Assembly (NCBI RefSeq): GCF_050948215.1
Contig: NC_135149.1
Coordinates: 14,427,001 to 14,491,000 of the forward strand
DNA: 64,000 bases
DNA from: Halictus rubicundus
Lineage: Eukaryota; Arthropoda; Insecta; Hymenoptera; Halictidae
Direction of reading: 5' to 3'
Both the position numbers and the translations under genes were made by a program. Position 1 is the first letter of the stretch. Every line of letters starts with the position of its first letter. Positions 36,991 through 50,724 of this stretch are shown here, one piece after another. The notes under the pieces were generated by a model. It made no database searches and was not told the origin of the DNA. It saw only the letters and a program-made list of their open reading frames with translations.

Positions 36991-38852
36991 TCTTCATTAT
37001 CGTCATTTTTTCACTCATTGCACCTATTTAGACTTCGTGCAATTTTTACATATTATTAAAATATTTCTGTTGTTTTTCCACCTAGAAATTCCGAGAATTA
37101 TGACTAACAAAAATCGGTATGTTTATTATTTTTATAGCAAAGTTAGCAATGATAGTCAAAGCTGCGTCGGTGTCATCTAATATAGTGTTCAGCGGTAATA
37201 AAAATTGTTATTCGGTTTCTTAGTAAGATCTCTACCCAAAGCGAACGAAAATGAATCATTTTTTTGTAATTGCATTGAGTCACCGTCGAACAATTTATTG
37301 AAGAAGCTGCGTTTTAGTGACACATAACTGGCCGAAATTTTAACGTTGCAACTAGGCTATGTCAATGCCGTTCGTTTACGAAGTATAACACGAAGCTGCG
37401 GTATAATGTCGTACCTACGATAAATCTATTACACGGGATCGTTAGCGAACTGATAACACGATTTATACTCAGTGTCATCGGTCGAATGATTCCATTCCGT
37501 CACGAACATTAACACGTCGCTGTGCTCCACCGTCGACGTAGAAACCGTCCGCTTCAATTTTATAATTAGTGTCGGCTCCGTTTACACTTTTGTACACATT
37601 GCCAGATTAAACACTCGCCCATTCTCGGCCATTCCTTTTAATAAGAGGGGAGAGCCCTTTCTTGACGATCCCTGAATATGCAATTCCGCGGACTCATGAA
37701 TAATCACCTCATTTTACATTCCCGCGGAGGGTCGGTTTTTATTATGTCACGAGCACGTAAGAATTTATTAATCAAACCGGCTGTCGGGGCTCGTTATCGC
37801 CATTCTTCACATGACTAGATCGCAAGCCACGTCAAAATATCGTCGATTCTGCTCTAATTAGCATAGTTCCTGTTTGACAAATTGATCGTCGGCGATCAGC
37901 CAATATTGTCTAAACAATTAGATTGCAGATCCTTATGAAAGACTAAACATTTCTGTATAAATTGCACCAAACAGCAACTTTGTTTTTCCTCCAATCACCT
38001 AAATAAACTGAAAGTTCCATTTTCCATTTTCTTATACAATTTTTGAAAAATCGGTTTATTTCATTTGATCGAAGATTCGCAGCCCTTAAGGGAGTTGTCG
38101 CTGGTTCATAAAGTTATCTAAAATCTCCGCGACAGAAATACGCGATTGCGTTCTGAAATAAATAGTTTAATGGCTCGCCGCAAATTGCATTCTCCATTGT
38201 TGCATAGACGTCGATGTCCGAAGTCAATTGAATTCTCGGTAGTTTTCTAAGATGGCCACCGCCGACGTTCCATGGGTAACGTTCCCCGAAATCGATGTCG
38301 GAAGCGCAATTTCGAAAATTACTCGTTGCACTGTGCAGGCAGACACGAAGGGGACAGAATCCGAATCGCCCCTTCCATGCCTTTGGAGAGCTGAATTACT
38401 AGCCCTACATCCTGTGAGTGACGTTATCACGGTGCATTTGATGCATCCGCTAGGTTGGTGGCTAGGTGGCTGTCTGCCCAGGACAGCCAAGTCACTGCAT
38501 TCGATATTCCATATTGCGAAACGCTTCTGCTTACCAACAGGTACAACCTACTCGCCTGCAATTTGCATGCACCTTTGCTCCCCTAACAAACAATCCGTGC
38601 CTCGGGGGCGCGATGCATTCCCTTTCATCACTCTCTCAATTGTGTTCGAATGAAAAAGGATATCGCGCGCCAATAACAAGTTTCGTCCTGATAGCAGGTT
38701 CACTGAAAACATATTTGACAGATCATTAAAATTCATAGGATACTTAAATTTTGTGAAAATTATATTTTACGAGGAAACAAAAATTAAACGAAGGGTCTTT
38801 AAAGATTTGCAGAGAATTTTATACTTTTGATCGGCACTGTACTTTGTGACTT
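36991..38852. other. Non-coding, one open patch unassigned
   Basis: 38230-38653 is open for 133 codons on plus and 88 on minus. The plus frame begins MATADVPWV and contains no motif I know. Confidence 0.4.
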
Positions 38853-38932
38853 GATTTTCTCGGAAACCAAGCCTCGGATGACAAAATCTTGTTGTATATA
38901 TTTTTCCAATTTTTTAGACAATCACTCACTTG
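38853..38932. mobile_element. Family A right-arm remnant beside element E
   Basis: GATTTTCTCGGAAACCAAGC followed by CTCGGATGACAAAATCTTG matches the right inner arm of family A. The terminus is replaced by the start of element E. Confidence 0.5.
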
Positions 38933-38934
38933 TA

Positions 38935-39782
38935 CAGGGTGTACAAAAAGTAATGGTCATCCGTCCTAGCGGTGAATCTACACTACTAGATCGGTGTCAA
39001 TAATAAATAATTAATAATAAATAGTATTAATAAATCGGAGTCAATAATATGTAAGCTAAGATTTCGGTAAATCGGGACGATTTGCCGTCAGGACGGCCGA
39101 GTTGTAAGCTAAGATTTAATCCGTCACTGTATATATTGTTCATGCAAATACTCATATGTTCAAATTATTGATAAAACGAACGTCGAAAAACGAAAAACGA
39201 ACGAGACGATAAAAGGACGAGCAGTCTCGTCAGGTCGGACACCGGAGAAAGACGTGTTGTTAATAAATGATTTAATGCTTTCCGTCTGTTTAAATTCCTT
39301 ACAAATAGCGTGCTGTGAACTTTACATTAGTACTTTATAATGTAGGATTAGTACTCGCATGTATAACACTGGATACAAAGTTTTCTTTCATATTTTGCAA
39401 CTTCTTTATGATCCGAATGGACAGGGTGACAATGATTAGGTACGAGCCTAGCTACGAATGTCCCTTTAAATTTCGTTTGTCCCTCGAGGCACGCGCACGA
39501 TTACGTTCTGTCTCATCGACACGGTCAGGTGGACAGTAGTAGTAGACGTTTCACTATACGTATAACTCCACACAATCAAATTTTGCAGAAATTTTAACAA
39601 CTAATATCTCAATAACTATTTCTTTTTTCGATGTATAGAAGGTGTCGATGCAAAGAAAAACTTTAACAACAATTGTCTTTGTTATAAACAATTTTGCGGC
39701 AAGTTTCTTCGACAAATGTCCACCGATCCGGAGGTGTAGGTTCACCCCTAGGACGGATGACCATTACTTTTCATACACCCTG
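38935..39782. mobile_element. Family E inverted-repeat element carrying a nested LTR
   Basis: CAGGGTGTACAAAAAGTAAT followed by GGTCATCCGTCCTAGCGGTG at the left is mirrored at the right by CAGGGTGTATGAAAAGTAAT and GGTCATCCGTCCTAGGGGTG (minus strand). TA lies outside at 38933-38934 and 39783-39784. Mirror similarity spans about 60 bases. Without the nested LTR the element would be near 590 bases. No transposase is present. Confidence 0.85.
39050..39303. mobile_element. Solo LTR of an LTR retrotransposon
   Basis: The 254-base unit begins TGTAAG and ends CTTACA, a 6-base inverted terminal repeat with canonical TG...CA. The same four bases AATA flank it at 39046-39049 and 39304-39307. A TATA-like GATAAAAGG lies near 39208 and an AATAAA signal at about 39262, both plausible for an LTR on the plus strand. 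TGTAAGCTAAGATTT recurs near 39103, so an alternative left end cannot be excluded. No internal gag/pol sequence is adjacent, as expected after recombination between two LTRs. Confidence 0.68.
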
Positions 39783-39784
39783 TA

Positions 39785-40952
39785 CATAATTTTCGACCGC
39801 ATAAACCGGCGTATCCGGCCGACATGGACATCCATGTTCGACCAGGGGGAACTGTGTCCGTGAGCATCCTAATTAAGCGCTCTGTTCTTTAACTTCACGC
39901 AACGCTCCCGGCGCGGTGCGCGGCGCGGCGCTGCGCGGCGAGGAAAGTTCCTTGGTCAATCGAAAGTTTCGGCGAAGTTAACCAGAAACTTAGGCCGAAG
40001 TAAATATCCTCTATACATACACCGTCGGAACAAGGTGAACGGCCATGCGCGGCCAGCATATCCCCGTCGAAAACGATCTCGTCCTCTATTTGTGCACCCT
40101 GAAGATAGAGGCTTGGCGTTGGCGCGGCCGCCGCATACCCCGGGATCCAACAACTAATTCCCCACAGTCCCACTCTCTGGTAGAAACGTGAGGCGCGGAG
40201 CTATAGTATCGCAGGGGGTCGTGTGTCGTAATGACGATAACCTTTATGGCTCCCGAACCAGAGATACCAACTATGCCTCGCCCGGTCTAGGCCGCGTTTC
40301 TCAAAACTGTACTCGCAGCTACCGACATTGCGGACGCTACGTGATTTCATCTTGGCCCCGCCGTTTCTGCAACGTGAGCGTCAAAAGGTTGCGACACACT
40401 GACGCTACAGAGAAAACGGACACTTCCGAACACACTCCGTGTTCGATTGGCTTGCGACGAACGTTCCGTGAGAGCCCGGTTATGTTCGCTGCACAAGCAA
40501 CCGTTCGCAAACGCTCCTAATTGGTGCCCTGTTATGGGAAATCATGTTACACCGAACCCGGGCCGATACAAAAGCCGTGATTAGACAGGGGATCTCTGTG
40601 CATCTACAGCAAGTGTTATTGTAAAATATTCAAGAAAATATTAATTTTGTGAAAACTCAATTTGTTAAATCTATTCGCTATCGTACACCTAGTTCGGTCA
40701 AAATACTTCGGTTAAATACTTGCAGTAGCGTGGACCGTTTTTTGAAGTACTACACTGAACAGGAATTTATTTGTACCAGGATGCTTAAATTTAATGCTTA
40801 AATTATTAAATAATACAGGGAACCGTCTTCTAACGTTTATAAATGTTATAAATGTGCCTGTAAATATGAAAGCGATCTAAGCCATGCATTCTTTGTTTCT
40901 AGCTATTTCAAGTTTTGTGTTTGTATCGATTAAAAAATATTTTGGTAATATA
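39785..40952. other. CpG-rich island with a possible minus-strand exon
   Basis: 39890-40520 is CpG-rich (GCGCGGTGCGCGGCGCGGCG at about 39911). On the minus strand CTCTATCTTCAG ends at 40100 and is followed by an open frame with coding-like codons (GAQIEDEIVFDGDMLAAHGR, then PCSDGVCIEDIYFG). No family recognised; see findings. Confidence 0.35.
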
Positions 40953-41010
40953 CAGGGCATCTCAGGACGGGTGGTAGAAGCGGTCATGATGTTTGAATAT
41001 CAATGAAACA
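40953..41010. mobile_element. Lone transposon terminus of the CAGGG type
   Basis: TA then CAGGGCATCTCAGGACGGGT resembles a worn terminus of the shared CAGGGTGT group. Partner end not found. Confidence 0.35.
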
Positions 41011-44000
41011 TTACTACGCCATATCATCCGCGTTACAAAATGCATTGCACTATAAAACTTGATTTAAGCAGTATTTGTCACAAAATTGTAATTTTTTAAG
41101 AAAAACTGATACTCTATATACTTTAAATTCGATAAATCTGTTTTGCCTTACTTTCTTAATTCTGGAATATAATATCTAATAATACCTATAGGTATACGAA
41201 TATATAAGATAAAGGTGAACAATGATTCATAAGATTGAATACAATTACAAACAGTCAACAATTTATCACTGACTTTGTGTCCCATTGATTCTTGTCAGAA
41301 TGAAATCTTTATTACAAAAATGAATGCATAAATTTAATTTTTGTAATTTTTTCTAATTTAACACTAAATTCTGTTTTAATTATCTGTAATGATTAAATTT
41401 TTCTGTAGAAATAAGAATAATGTATTTATTTAGATTTTTATCAATTTTCATTCTAGAATATCAAGGAAATAAACTATTCATAAATATATCTTTACAATGA
41501 TTGTGAATGAAAACAGTTTTAATCCATGAATTATCAATTTAATTCAGTAGTTCTAGTGTTATCGAGTGATGACACAAACAAGGATCTGTAAAATTTCGAA
41601 ATTTTCGTGCACGGCTACGTTAAAAAAAAAAAGAAAAACAACTAAAACGGTTTGCATACGACGGGAAAAACAGATTAAACGCATTATTTATTGCACGGCC
41701 ATAGAGCTGCCAATACCAGGTCACTTTTGAAAGCAGATAAATTGTAGATCCAATGATATTGAATTTATTTGAGACGAGAGTCACAGAGCTTCCGTCGGCA
41801 ACTGTCGAATGTTATCGCGTGACACGCCGGGACAACGCACTACGGAAAATATTCATTGTATGCGGTGTTAAAGTGTCGGCGAATAAATGCATGAAAATTG
41901 GTGCGACGCGTATGGTGCACCATATAAAATTCAACGCGACCCGGCGGATACCGATTTACATTCCGGCTGCGTTACCATTACGCGTCTCAAGAAAAATTCA
42001 TCGTTTGACCTGAAAAACGTTCCACCGCCAATTTTCGATGAACATTTCATACCTAATCCCGTTCGATACGCGCGTAGACTAATCTTATTGATCGAGCGGG
42101 TTTGTTTTTTTAACGAATGTTCATGGCACGAAAAGCGGAACATTTTGCGAATTAATTGTTTCGCTAATGGCGGCCGTGTTGAAATCGACATTTTCGAGGC
42201 GTCTGATTGCTATAAAGGCAAACACGGTAGTTCTGTATTGTTTATTTTATTAGATACTGCAAAAAATGTCATGTAATTATTCTATAGAAAATTACTAGTA
42301 ACAAGGAATGTGCAAACATTTATATCCTTTATTTAAAATATTAAAATAAAACATAATCAACTGGAAAACTCAATGCTACAATATTTCATAAATAATCTAT
42401 TTGAGCGATTACAAATGAACGTTTACAGTCAAACGCGCCAGAACATCAATGCGCTCTTTACCATTCCAAATTTTTTTTTATTAATTATTATTTATTTTAC
42501 ATGTTATTCTTTATTAAATGGGTGACATGTTTACATCATTTACCCGGTTATATTTATTATTTTTTCTTTACAGGACATTGTGTATACATCTTGGAACAGT
42601 AGGATATTTTAGTGGTTGCAGTAGAAACAGACGATTATAGTCAGACGTCTCAAGAGGTCATGAAGAGCGAAATGAAGTTTGTATAATCAGTATAAGTCTC
42701 GGAGCATGAATACATTGAAACCTTAGTTGTAAAAAAATACCAGTGCATATAATGGTTTAGACGAATATATTGAGTAACAAATAACATACAAATAATATTA
42801 GTGCAAAAGGGAATAAAACTAAAATGCTACGGTTCAGATAAATCGATATAAGAAAATTGTGCTTACACTGATTGGCTTCTGAATTCTTTAAATAATATTA
42901 TAATAGATCATAAATGACAATGTGATTACAGAAACAGTTCTCACTACTTAGTGGCGTTTCATATCTTCGGAAAAGCTCAGGTTTCAAAAAATTGATTTCC
43001 GAAGGCACATTGGAAGGCATTCGTGAAAGTTGCTGTTTCGCGGAAAATTTCGCCATAGAAATGTTTTGGATTCAGCGAAAACCGGGAACATGGGAGGGAA
43101 TCGCGTTCTGAAATAGCCACACCAGGAAAAAGTGAAGGAAATTTTATTAGAAAAACGGGGAAACGCAAAGGGAGGGGTGCGACGTGGTATATCGAATCGA
43201 TCGAATCTCAATTTGGATGGACCCGTCATACAAGACGAATATTTCGCTTCGTCGAACAACCTCCCCAGCTATAGACGTTCGAGATACGAGATAAGAGCTG
43301 TTGGGGTGTTAGGTTGCACTGCTGGGTCTGCATCATCCTTCAACCATGCTGCCGCTCGCCTTACCATACACACAAACAACTCCTATCCCCCATGGCTGGC
43401 TACCGTGTACGTTGCAACCGACGGTTACTGCTGTACCGAATTTCAGCCGGAATTTTTTGACGATGAAATCCTCAAAATGTCACGTCTGTCACAGGTGACG
43501 CGCGATGGCGCTATGAACCCCTGAAAATTTTAAACTGGCATTCTAATTCTGGAATTACAGCGGCGCGCACCGAGCGAATTGTCGGCACGATCATTCGGAT
43601 ATAAAATGTAATTTACCTGAGTGGATATGTTTCGAGTATAAGTTTTTTTCGTTATTGGGCACGTGCGTCCTAACGAGAACAATCCTCTCGACTAGGAATT
43701 TTTTTATACTATGTATTTTGTATCAATTTGCAATTGTTAACATTTGGATATCAATTCTGTTTTGCAAGATATAAAAGACTTTTATGTTTATTCTAAGTCT
43801 GTATTTTTGGGACACCCTGTATGTGTCGAGAAGAGATAGCATGGTCGGTAGCACAATTATGATGAAGGTGTTCGAGTGAGCACAGTGGTATATACGAACG
43901 ATTATAATCAGTATAGTATACACATATTGTTCTTTCTGAATTTCCTTTTTTTACGTTACACTTAGTTAAACAGATGGTTTGTTTATATTTATTAAATTGA

Positions 44001-47000
44001 TTCAACTACATTTATTACTTATTAATTTATAAAATCATAGAAAGTAGTGCATCTTGTGTATTCGAGTAATTTAAGTAGAAACGAATGGTTATAGTCAGAC
44101 ATATCAAAGTATAAAACCAATGATACGATCTTGAAATTATATAAATCATTATTTCCAAAAATTGTTGTTCTTATTCCTGTTTTAGTTTGTTAAATAGATA
44201 ACATGTTTCTGATAGTGTGCTGTCTACATAGTGCAGCAACAAGGTAAATATAATATAGCGAGCAGCGAAGGCTTCATCTTGCCACGTCCAAAGAATTAAA
44301 TTTAGAAGACTTAGCTATCCGAGAATGAACTTGATATCAGCGCTGGCGAGGACTTCCGTGTAATTCCATGTACAGCTAATTAAACTATGTCCACTCTAAG
44401 CAATTCGCAACGACTGACGCTGCTGCAATTACGTTTCTTTGGCCACGGTTCCTCCATTGTGTGTACGTGCCCTGTCTGTACAGAGTTCTGTAAGCTCGAA
44501 AGCTGAATGCTACGGTGCCTTGTACGACGTGCCGTGCAACCCAGTCGAACGCGTGTCCCGCAGGACAATAATTTCGTCGATGAATTATTACGAACAAGAT
44601 AAATGAACCTACTAATGACCTACTACCAGATCAATGGGCAAACTACGAATCTATGCATTCACAACACCGATCGTTTCCAAAAATTTAAAACACGATATTT
44701 AATCAGGTTTGATTCTAGTTTCGTTTTACATTGAAAGTAATTTACAGCAAAGATTGACAAATTCATGGATTTGTAAAATATAAGACGCATCTGTATATAA
44801 ATCTGCGCAATAAACAACGCATGATAATGTGGATCGATTTGTAAGGTAAAAGAAATTAAATTCGCCAATTATTAAGATTATTAAAATTAAAGAAATTGAC
44901 GTATACAAAAATAAAATAAAATATATAAGAACAAGATTGTACAGAATAGATTGTAGATTGTATATAAACTACGGCGCAGCTACTTTTAAATTATTCACAA
45001 CATTTTCAGTTTTTGTCAAAAATAAATATATCAAATTAGAAGAGATTAGATTAGTTTGTTCTTTATCAATGTGTCGTGCTGAGACGTTTAAAAAACGTTC
45101 TGTAATCATTTTAATTTGCGAAATCGTTATCGAATGATCGATGATTGTAACAAAACAAAAGTGACCGAAAAAAATCTGTTTTTAACGACCCAGAGGTATC
45201 CTGGCCAATTGCTGACGCGTTGCATAATCCAATTAGCGTGTATGTGTGTGGAAGATGCAAATACTGGCGGGATTAGCTGGACCGAGAGAATGTTATGATG
45301 ATAACGAGAAGAATTACTTGAACACGGAACGTTGGGCACGATTGTTAATTAAGTCGCTGTACAGACAGATGCCACATATTCCCATCTTTTAAACATTGTT
45401 TTTTACAGTTTCAGCTAAACCTAAAAACTATAATTTGATCGACTTCTGTTCTAACTAATGTATGTGAAAATATTTACATTATTTAATCGCTCGAGTAAGA
45501 ACACAACAGCCATTAATACACTACAAATTTGATGAAATAGAACCTTTACAATAAACCATTAAATATTGACATTTGTGTTCGATTTTAAGTTCTCTTAATG
45601 ATTCGATAAAAACTGAGTATTTAAGGCATAATTAGTCATCTTTATCAATTTTAAAATACCGACCACGATCGTTTCGAACGTTCAAACGCAAAACTTTTGC
45701 TCCGAACTATCCACCATCTTTTTTGCCCCGAGAATGTCTGGCAATTAGAGTGCTCAGGAGTTGTGCTCGGCGTGTTCGTGGAAACGTGACAAAAAATTAG
45801 CAGATTAGAACTATTTATCGAAGCATTCACTTTGCTCTCTTTTTCGCCTGCTATTTTCGGACATAGTTTTTATCTCCTAACTGCCTGTATGTTATGTTAC
45901 GTTGGTGCAATGTTTCCAGTTCTACCACCATTAGCAAGGTCAATTCTTCGTGTAATTGACTAGAATGCCTCTTGTCTAGTACAGTCAGCAAGAGAAGTGC
46001 ATGTAAATTATTGAACTCGAAACATTTCAAACACAGAAGCAAAGTTTTTGACATTTACTAACATGTATCAAATTAAACAGATTCCATTATTTCCATGTAG
46101 ATATTAAAGTGAATCTCGCGAACTCTGATATGTTCCTCTTGGCTTTATAGTAAATAAACCTCATGATTTTGTGTTTCTCGCTTACTGACGGTTTCAGCTA
46201 AACAAACATAAAAAGCATTGTCATAAATTGCAGATTTTTTAAACTCCTTGTTTATCTTGAAAGGAAAGACGAAGAAACAAAACCCTAATGCGAGGGGGTC
46301 AAAGATACCGAAGAAGGAAGGAAGAAGAAAGAGGGGGGTTAGGTGGTTGCTGGCAGCGCAGATCGAGCAACGTCGGTTGTAAAAAGTAGTAATTCGCGTG
46401 GGGTCCATAAAAATGTTTATCACCGTCAATAAAAAGGCTCTCCGGTCCTGGCGTGCCTCCGGCTCCTTCCAGCTACGTTCTGTTCGATACTTAACGCGAA
46501 GCTAAACCGGTGGAAGGGGGAGGGGGTGCCGGCCGAAAAGGACCGAGGCAACGGGGCCAATGGCAAGCTTTAATCTTAACGACGAACCAACCGATAAAAT
46601 CCACCGGCCTTTTGTCCATTGTTTCAGTTTTAAGAAGGATTTTTAGTCGCGAGATTGCGCCGCATCGGCCGCCTTCCAGCCTCTGCCCCTTGAGAACCCC
46701 AATGGAATGCGACCGGGATCGTTTCTGGATGCATGCGCCACGAGCCCCGGTTTTACGAGCCGGAAATATTCGAGGAAATCCTGCGAAAGCAGTCGAATAA
46801 AAAAAGTGATGAACGAGTTCTGGCCGGTCGGATGTTACGCGGTTGCCTTTTTACGCAAAACGTTCTAACCACCCCTCGACCGGGGATTGGAACCCTGACA
46901 CTCGACATCGAGGCTCGTCTTCTTAGAAATGGATGCCCCCGAGAATGTATGTAAAATGCGGATGGAAGACCTTTCACTGTGGGATAGGTGTTCCGGGCTT

Positions 47001-47591
47001 GTCCGTGGGGAGTACTCTTCCCGGAACCTTTGTTTACCTAAAATTGGACCGACCTTGTGCGGAAAAGTATCTCGGCCGTCCATTACGCGAACCGCCTTGA
47101 GTAAGTCATCTCCCTTCGGCGCAAATGGCCCAAATCTCAACGGTAAACCTCGGTTGGCGGATTAGATGTTGGCAGTTTCGGACAGAAACATTTTTCAGTA
47201 AGTATTGTGCAAGCTGGAGCTATAGTTCCTTGGCTAAAAATGAGGAAAAGGTCCCGGGTATATTTATTCGTTCCCTGGTTTTGACAGAATCGAGTGTGAA
47301 AATCTGCTGTGCAGATTGGTGTCCTCTGTTGTAGGCTGTTGCAGAGCATACAGAAACTCTAACACATTGGTATTTTTAAATGTTAAATGTTACGGTCGAT
47401 TATATCGATACGTAAAAAGATTCAAGTCATACAGCGTGAAAAGCATGGTGGCATTTATTAGAATTCTGTCAATTGTTCCCTTTATTCGTTCATCATTACA
47501 TTTACGAATAAAGTTCTATTTAAAGCTGCTTACATATCTGCCATCAAAAAATTCGACTGAAATAGAAAATTAAAGAAAAAGGCCGGTTTCC
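41011..47591. other. Long AT-rich non-coding stretch
   Basis: It contains scattered decayed family A interior words and one lone terminus (43819). GC-richer open patches at 41870-42280, 43130-43525 and 46440-47170 give no recognisable protein on either strand. Confidence 0.45.
43790..43819. mobile_element. Lone CACCCTG terminus
   Basis: TTTTTGGGACACCCTG followed by TA: a family-A-like right terminus without body. Decayed A-interior motifs (GATTATAGTCAGACGTCTCA near 42634, GGTTATAGTCAGACATATCA near 44086) are scattered around it. Confidence 0.4.
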
Positions 47592-47910
47592 ATAGGGTTT
47601 TCCAGCATCGGTGGTACATCCGAGAAGGGGTGATTCTACATGCAGAAACTAGTCGAAAATAAAGAAGAAAATTTTTTCATTTCGGACTTCGTTCTCGAGA
47701 AAATCATGTTTAAAGATCCGTCGGGTTGGCGTGCTATAGTATATGCAGGAAGTAGAATTGGTTGGTCATGATCAGACGCGTCAGACAATTCTTATCGATT
47801 TTCTCGAAAACGATGCTTCGGATGAAAAAATGTTATTCTATATTTTCGATTTATTTTCTCATATAGAATCACCCCTTTCTCGGTTGCACCACCGATGCTG
47901 GGACACCCTG
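47592..47910. mobile_element. Family A foldback element
   Basis: The right end reads ACCGATGCTGGGACACCCTG, followed by TA. The left end is eroded (TAGGGTTTTCCAGCATCGGT). The interior GGTTGGTCATGATCAGACGC and both TCTCGA arm motifs match the 35734 copy. Confidence 0.78.
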
Positions 47911-48149
47911 TATTTGACAAACCCTCGTGTAATGCTTGAACACTTGAGATCTAGTCTGAAACTCTCTACAGTTATTTAGGATATATGCAAAAACCTGCTT
48001 GTTTTTTTCAATATTTTCGAACGATTAATTAAACGAGTTTTTGAATTTTTACAAAAAAAAAAAAAAATACAAAACTGGTATAAATAGAACAGTAACGAAA
48101 TATTTATACGAATTTTTTAACAAAACCAAGCAATGGTTTTCTGTACAGC

Positions 48150-48425
48150 ACAATAGGGGGTGTTTTAAAAAAATGATAAAAAAGGGATAACGTTTTATAA
48201 CGTTCCGTTCTTTGAGAAAATCGATGTTGAAAATTCGTCAAATTCGTGCACACTAGTATTTACTGGAAGTCGAACCGGTGAGTCATGAACAGATGTGTCA
48301 GTCGAAACCTATTCAATAGCAGGCGTATTCACTGAATTTTCAAACTTGATGGTCTCAAAAAGCGGAGTAGACAACAAAAAATACTCCCTTTTCCAGTTTA
48401 GTTTCATACGTGGAATTATTTACTG
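48150..48425. mobile_element. Family A element, strongly decayed
   Basis: Only inner parts are recognisable: TTTGAGAAAATCGATGTTGA, GAGTCATGAACAGATGTGTC and a weak right arm. Termini are lost. It lies about 240 bases downstream of the previous A copy. Confidence 0.55.
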
Positions 48426-49966
48426 TTCTATTGTAGCGACATGAAATATATTAATTAATAATTGTTTATAGTATCGTTGATCTCTGTTACAAATTATAAA
48501 AATCATACTTATGAAAAACGAACAAAAACAATGTGACAGATAATGCATGAAAATACAATAATTAGTAAGACGAACAGAATTAATTTTTCAACAAATTGGT
48601 GCTGAAAATCAACCACATGCTCACTGCGTCACACATTTATAGACATTATAAACGGTATAAATTAATAGTCGACAATTAACACTAGAATTATCTGATGGGT
48701 CAGAATGACTTGCTTCTAATTTTATTCCCTCATAATTATTAGAATTATGAACATATTTTCACGAGAAATTTTTTGATAAACTTTGTTGAAACATATACTG
48801 TAATCAAACTCGTATAATGTTTGAATAAATCCATTCTTGTCACAATTAAAAAGCAATGCATATCAGTCACGCTTAGCACTTGGTAGTTCCAGTATTAATA
48901 AATACAACGAGAAGCATCAAATAATATCTTAATTACTTAACGAGGGGAGTGCAAAATTCAAGTAAAATTTTACTCTACACGTCAGTACATTCAAGAAATC
49001 AAAAATAGAACCAAGACTAACCTCTGAGTAACTTTGTATGTAATAAACTTACTGGATCTTATACGCCACAATAGCAGCAGACTCAGAATCTCTTCATTAA
49101 ATGTTACGACGTCGAATAAGTAGGTTTCGTCAATCTTTGTATTTCATTTTCGTGGTTTCGAAGCCGATACAATGATGTTTATTGCATGATAATGTTTCGG
49201 TTTAGATGCCGGGAGCCAGTACGATTTCCTTTGTTGAATCCCGAAGTGTTATCCTCCGCAACAAATTAATCGTAAAAAGGTCGATAAACATCACGGAACC
49301 CCTCCGTAGTCTCTCAGTAGCCAATGATAAAGAAGCTCGTATTTCGACGCTAATAAATAATGCCATTATTTACGCGAGATCGTGCGTTCCCCTTTTAATG
49401 CGTCACGTAGCACCGGTGCAACAGCAATTTCGCTTCGACTGTGTATAAAGTTTTATAGAGCTATCGAAAGTCCTGGTAACTGCGCTGCAGGACTACTGAA
49501 TACGGTTAAAATTTCCAGTTTCCTGGAGCCAATTCGAATCACGGTATAGCCGGCCGAGAAAGGATTCAACGGGTACACGGCCCTACCCTTCCAGGTGTGT
49601 ACGACACATCCGTAAGGGTGTATTCTCTTTAATTTATCCCCTTTATTGTCAGGTAGGGTTTTATTGTTATTGTGCCCGAAAAATCGTTAAAATCTCTTTC
49701 AGGATTTAGCGGGACGACGAACACGTGACCCGGAAAAGGAACCAAAAAGAAAACCTGCCGGACTAGACCGATACACAGCGTTCTGGCAAAAATACTGCTG
49801 TCGGAGTGCAATTTATTATACCCGCAACAACCATTCGTTTCGATAACCGTCACATAGTTACAAAATTTCATGAAATTCAATGAATCTGTTCGTTATAGTT
49901 ATTACAATACTTACAAAAATTATAGTTATGCATTGTAGTACGTGATAAGCGAAGTTTGCGCATTTC
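48426..49966. other. AT-rich non-coding DNA
   Basis: Nothing recognised; short frames at 49206 and 49629 have no motif. Confidence 0.45.
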
Positions 49967-50165
49967 TGACACAATGAATGGACGAAACTGTCAGAACATT
50001 GAAAAAACTTAGAAATATTGTTACATTATTTTCGACTTCTTAAAATCATTAAATGGAAAAGTACATTTTTATTTCGCTTCTGCGTTCGACATTTTAAGAA
50101 ATTTTTATATTATTATACATAAATATCCTCAGTCTAGTGAAATTCTGTGCTCACTTATACAATAT
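49967..50165. repeat. Family F dispersed repeat, partial
   Basis: GCGCATTTCTGACACAATGA, ACTGTCAGAACATTG and TACATTATTTTCGACTTCTT follow the order seen in the other F copies. Confidence 0.4.
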
Positions 50166-50218
50166 TTATTCTGTCCTATTGCTATACAACAAACAAAACT
50201 TGTTGACTGTCACAAGTA

Positions 50219-50722
50219 AGGTGTTCGACTGCAGGTGGGAGAAAATTTAAGGGGTGGTTCTCCAGGATAATATAAGACGAAAATGAAGAATAAAAAAATT
50301 GCGATTTCGGCTTCATTTATTAGATATAATCAATTTAAAATCCGCCTAAAATGCGGCAACCCTACCAACAGAGGTGTACGTTGCTAGCGACAGTCACATG
50401 TCAAAGGGGGTCCTCACTCGCATCCAATGGTTAGGCTTCGACGTCACACACTTTAGTCAACAATTCGACTAGAACCGAAAATGCCCGAATGACCTAATCG
50501 GGCAGTTTACACGCAGAATTCTTGCCACGTGACTGTCGCGCGTCTATGACGTACGCAACGTACACCTCTGTTGGCCGGGTTGCCGCATTTCAGGCGGATT
50601 TTTAATTGTTAATAACTAAAAAATGGAGCCGAAATCACAATTTTTTTACATTTCACTTTCGTCTTATATTGTCATGTAGAACCACCCCCTAAATTTTCTC
50701 ACATCTGTAGTAGAAGATCCTG
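50219..50722. mobile_element. Family B element, near full copy
   Basis: The left end is slightly worn (AGGTGTTCGACTGCAGGTGG after TA) and the right end reads CAGGATCTTCTACTACAGAT on the minus strand. The centre matches the 30808 copy with a gap of about 45 bases near the right arm. Confidence 0.83.
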
Positions 50723-50724
50723 TA

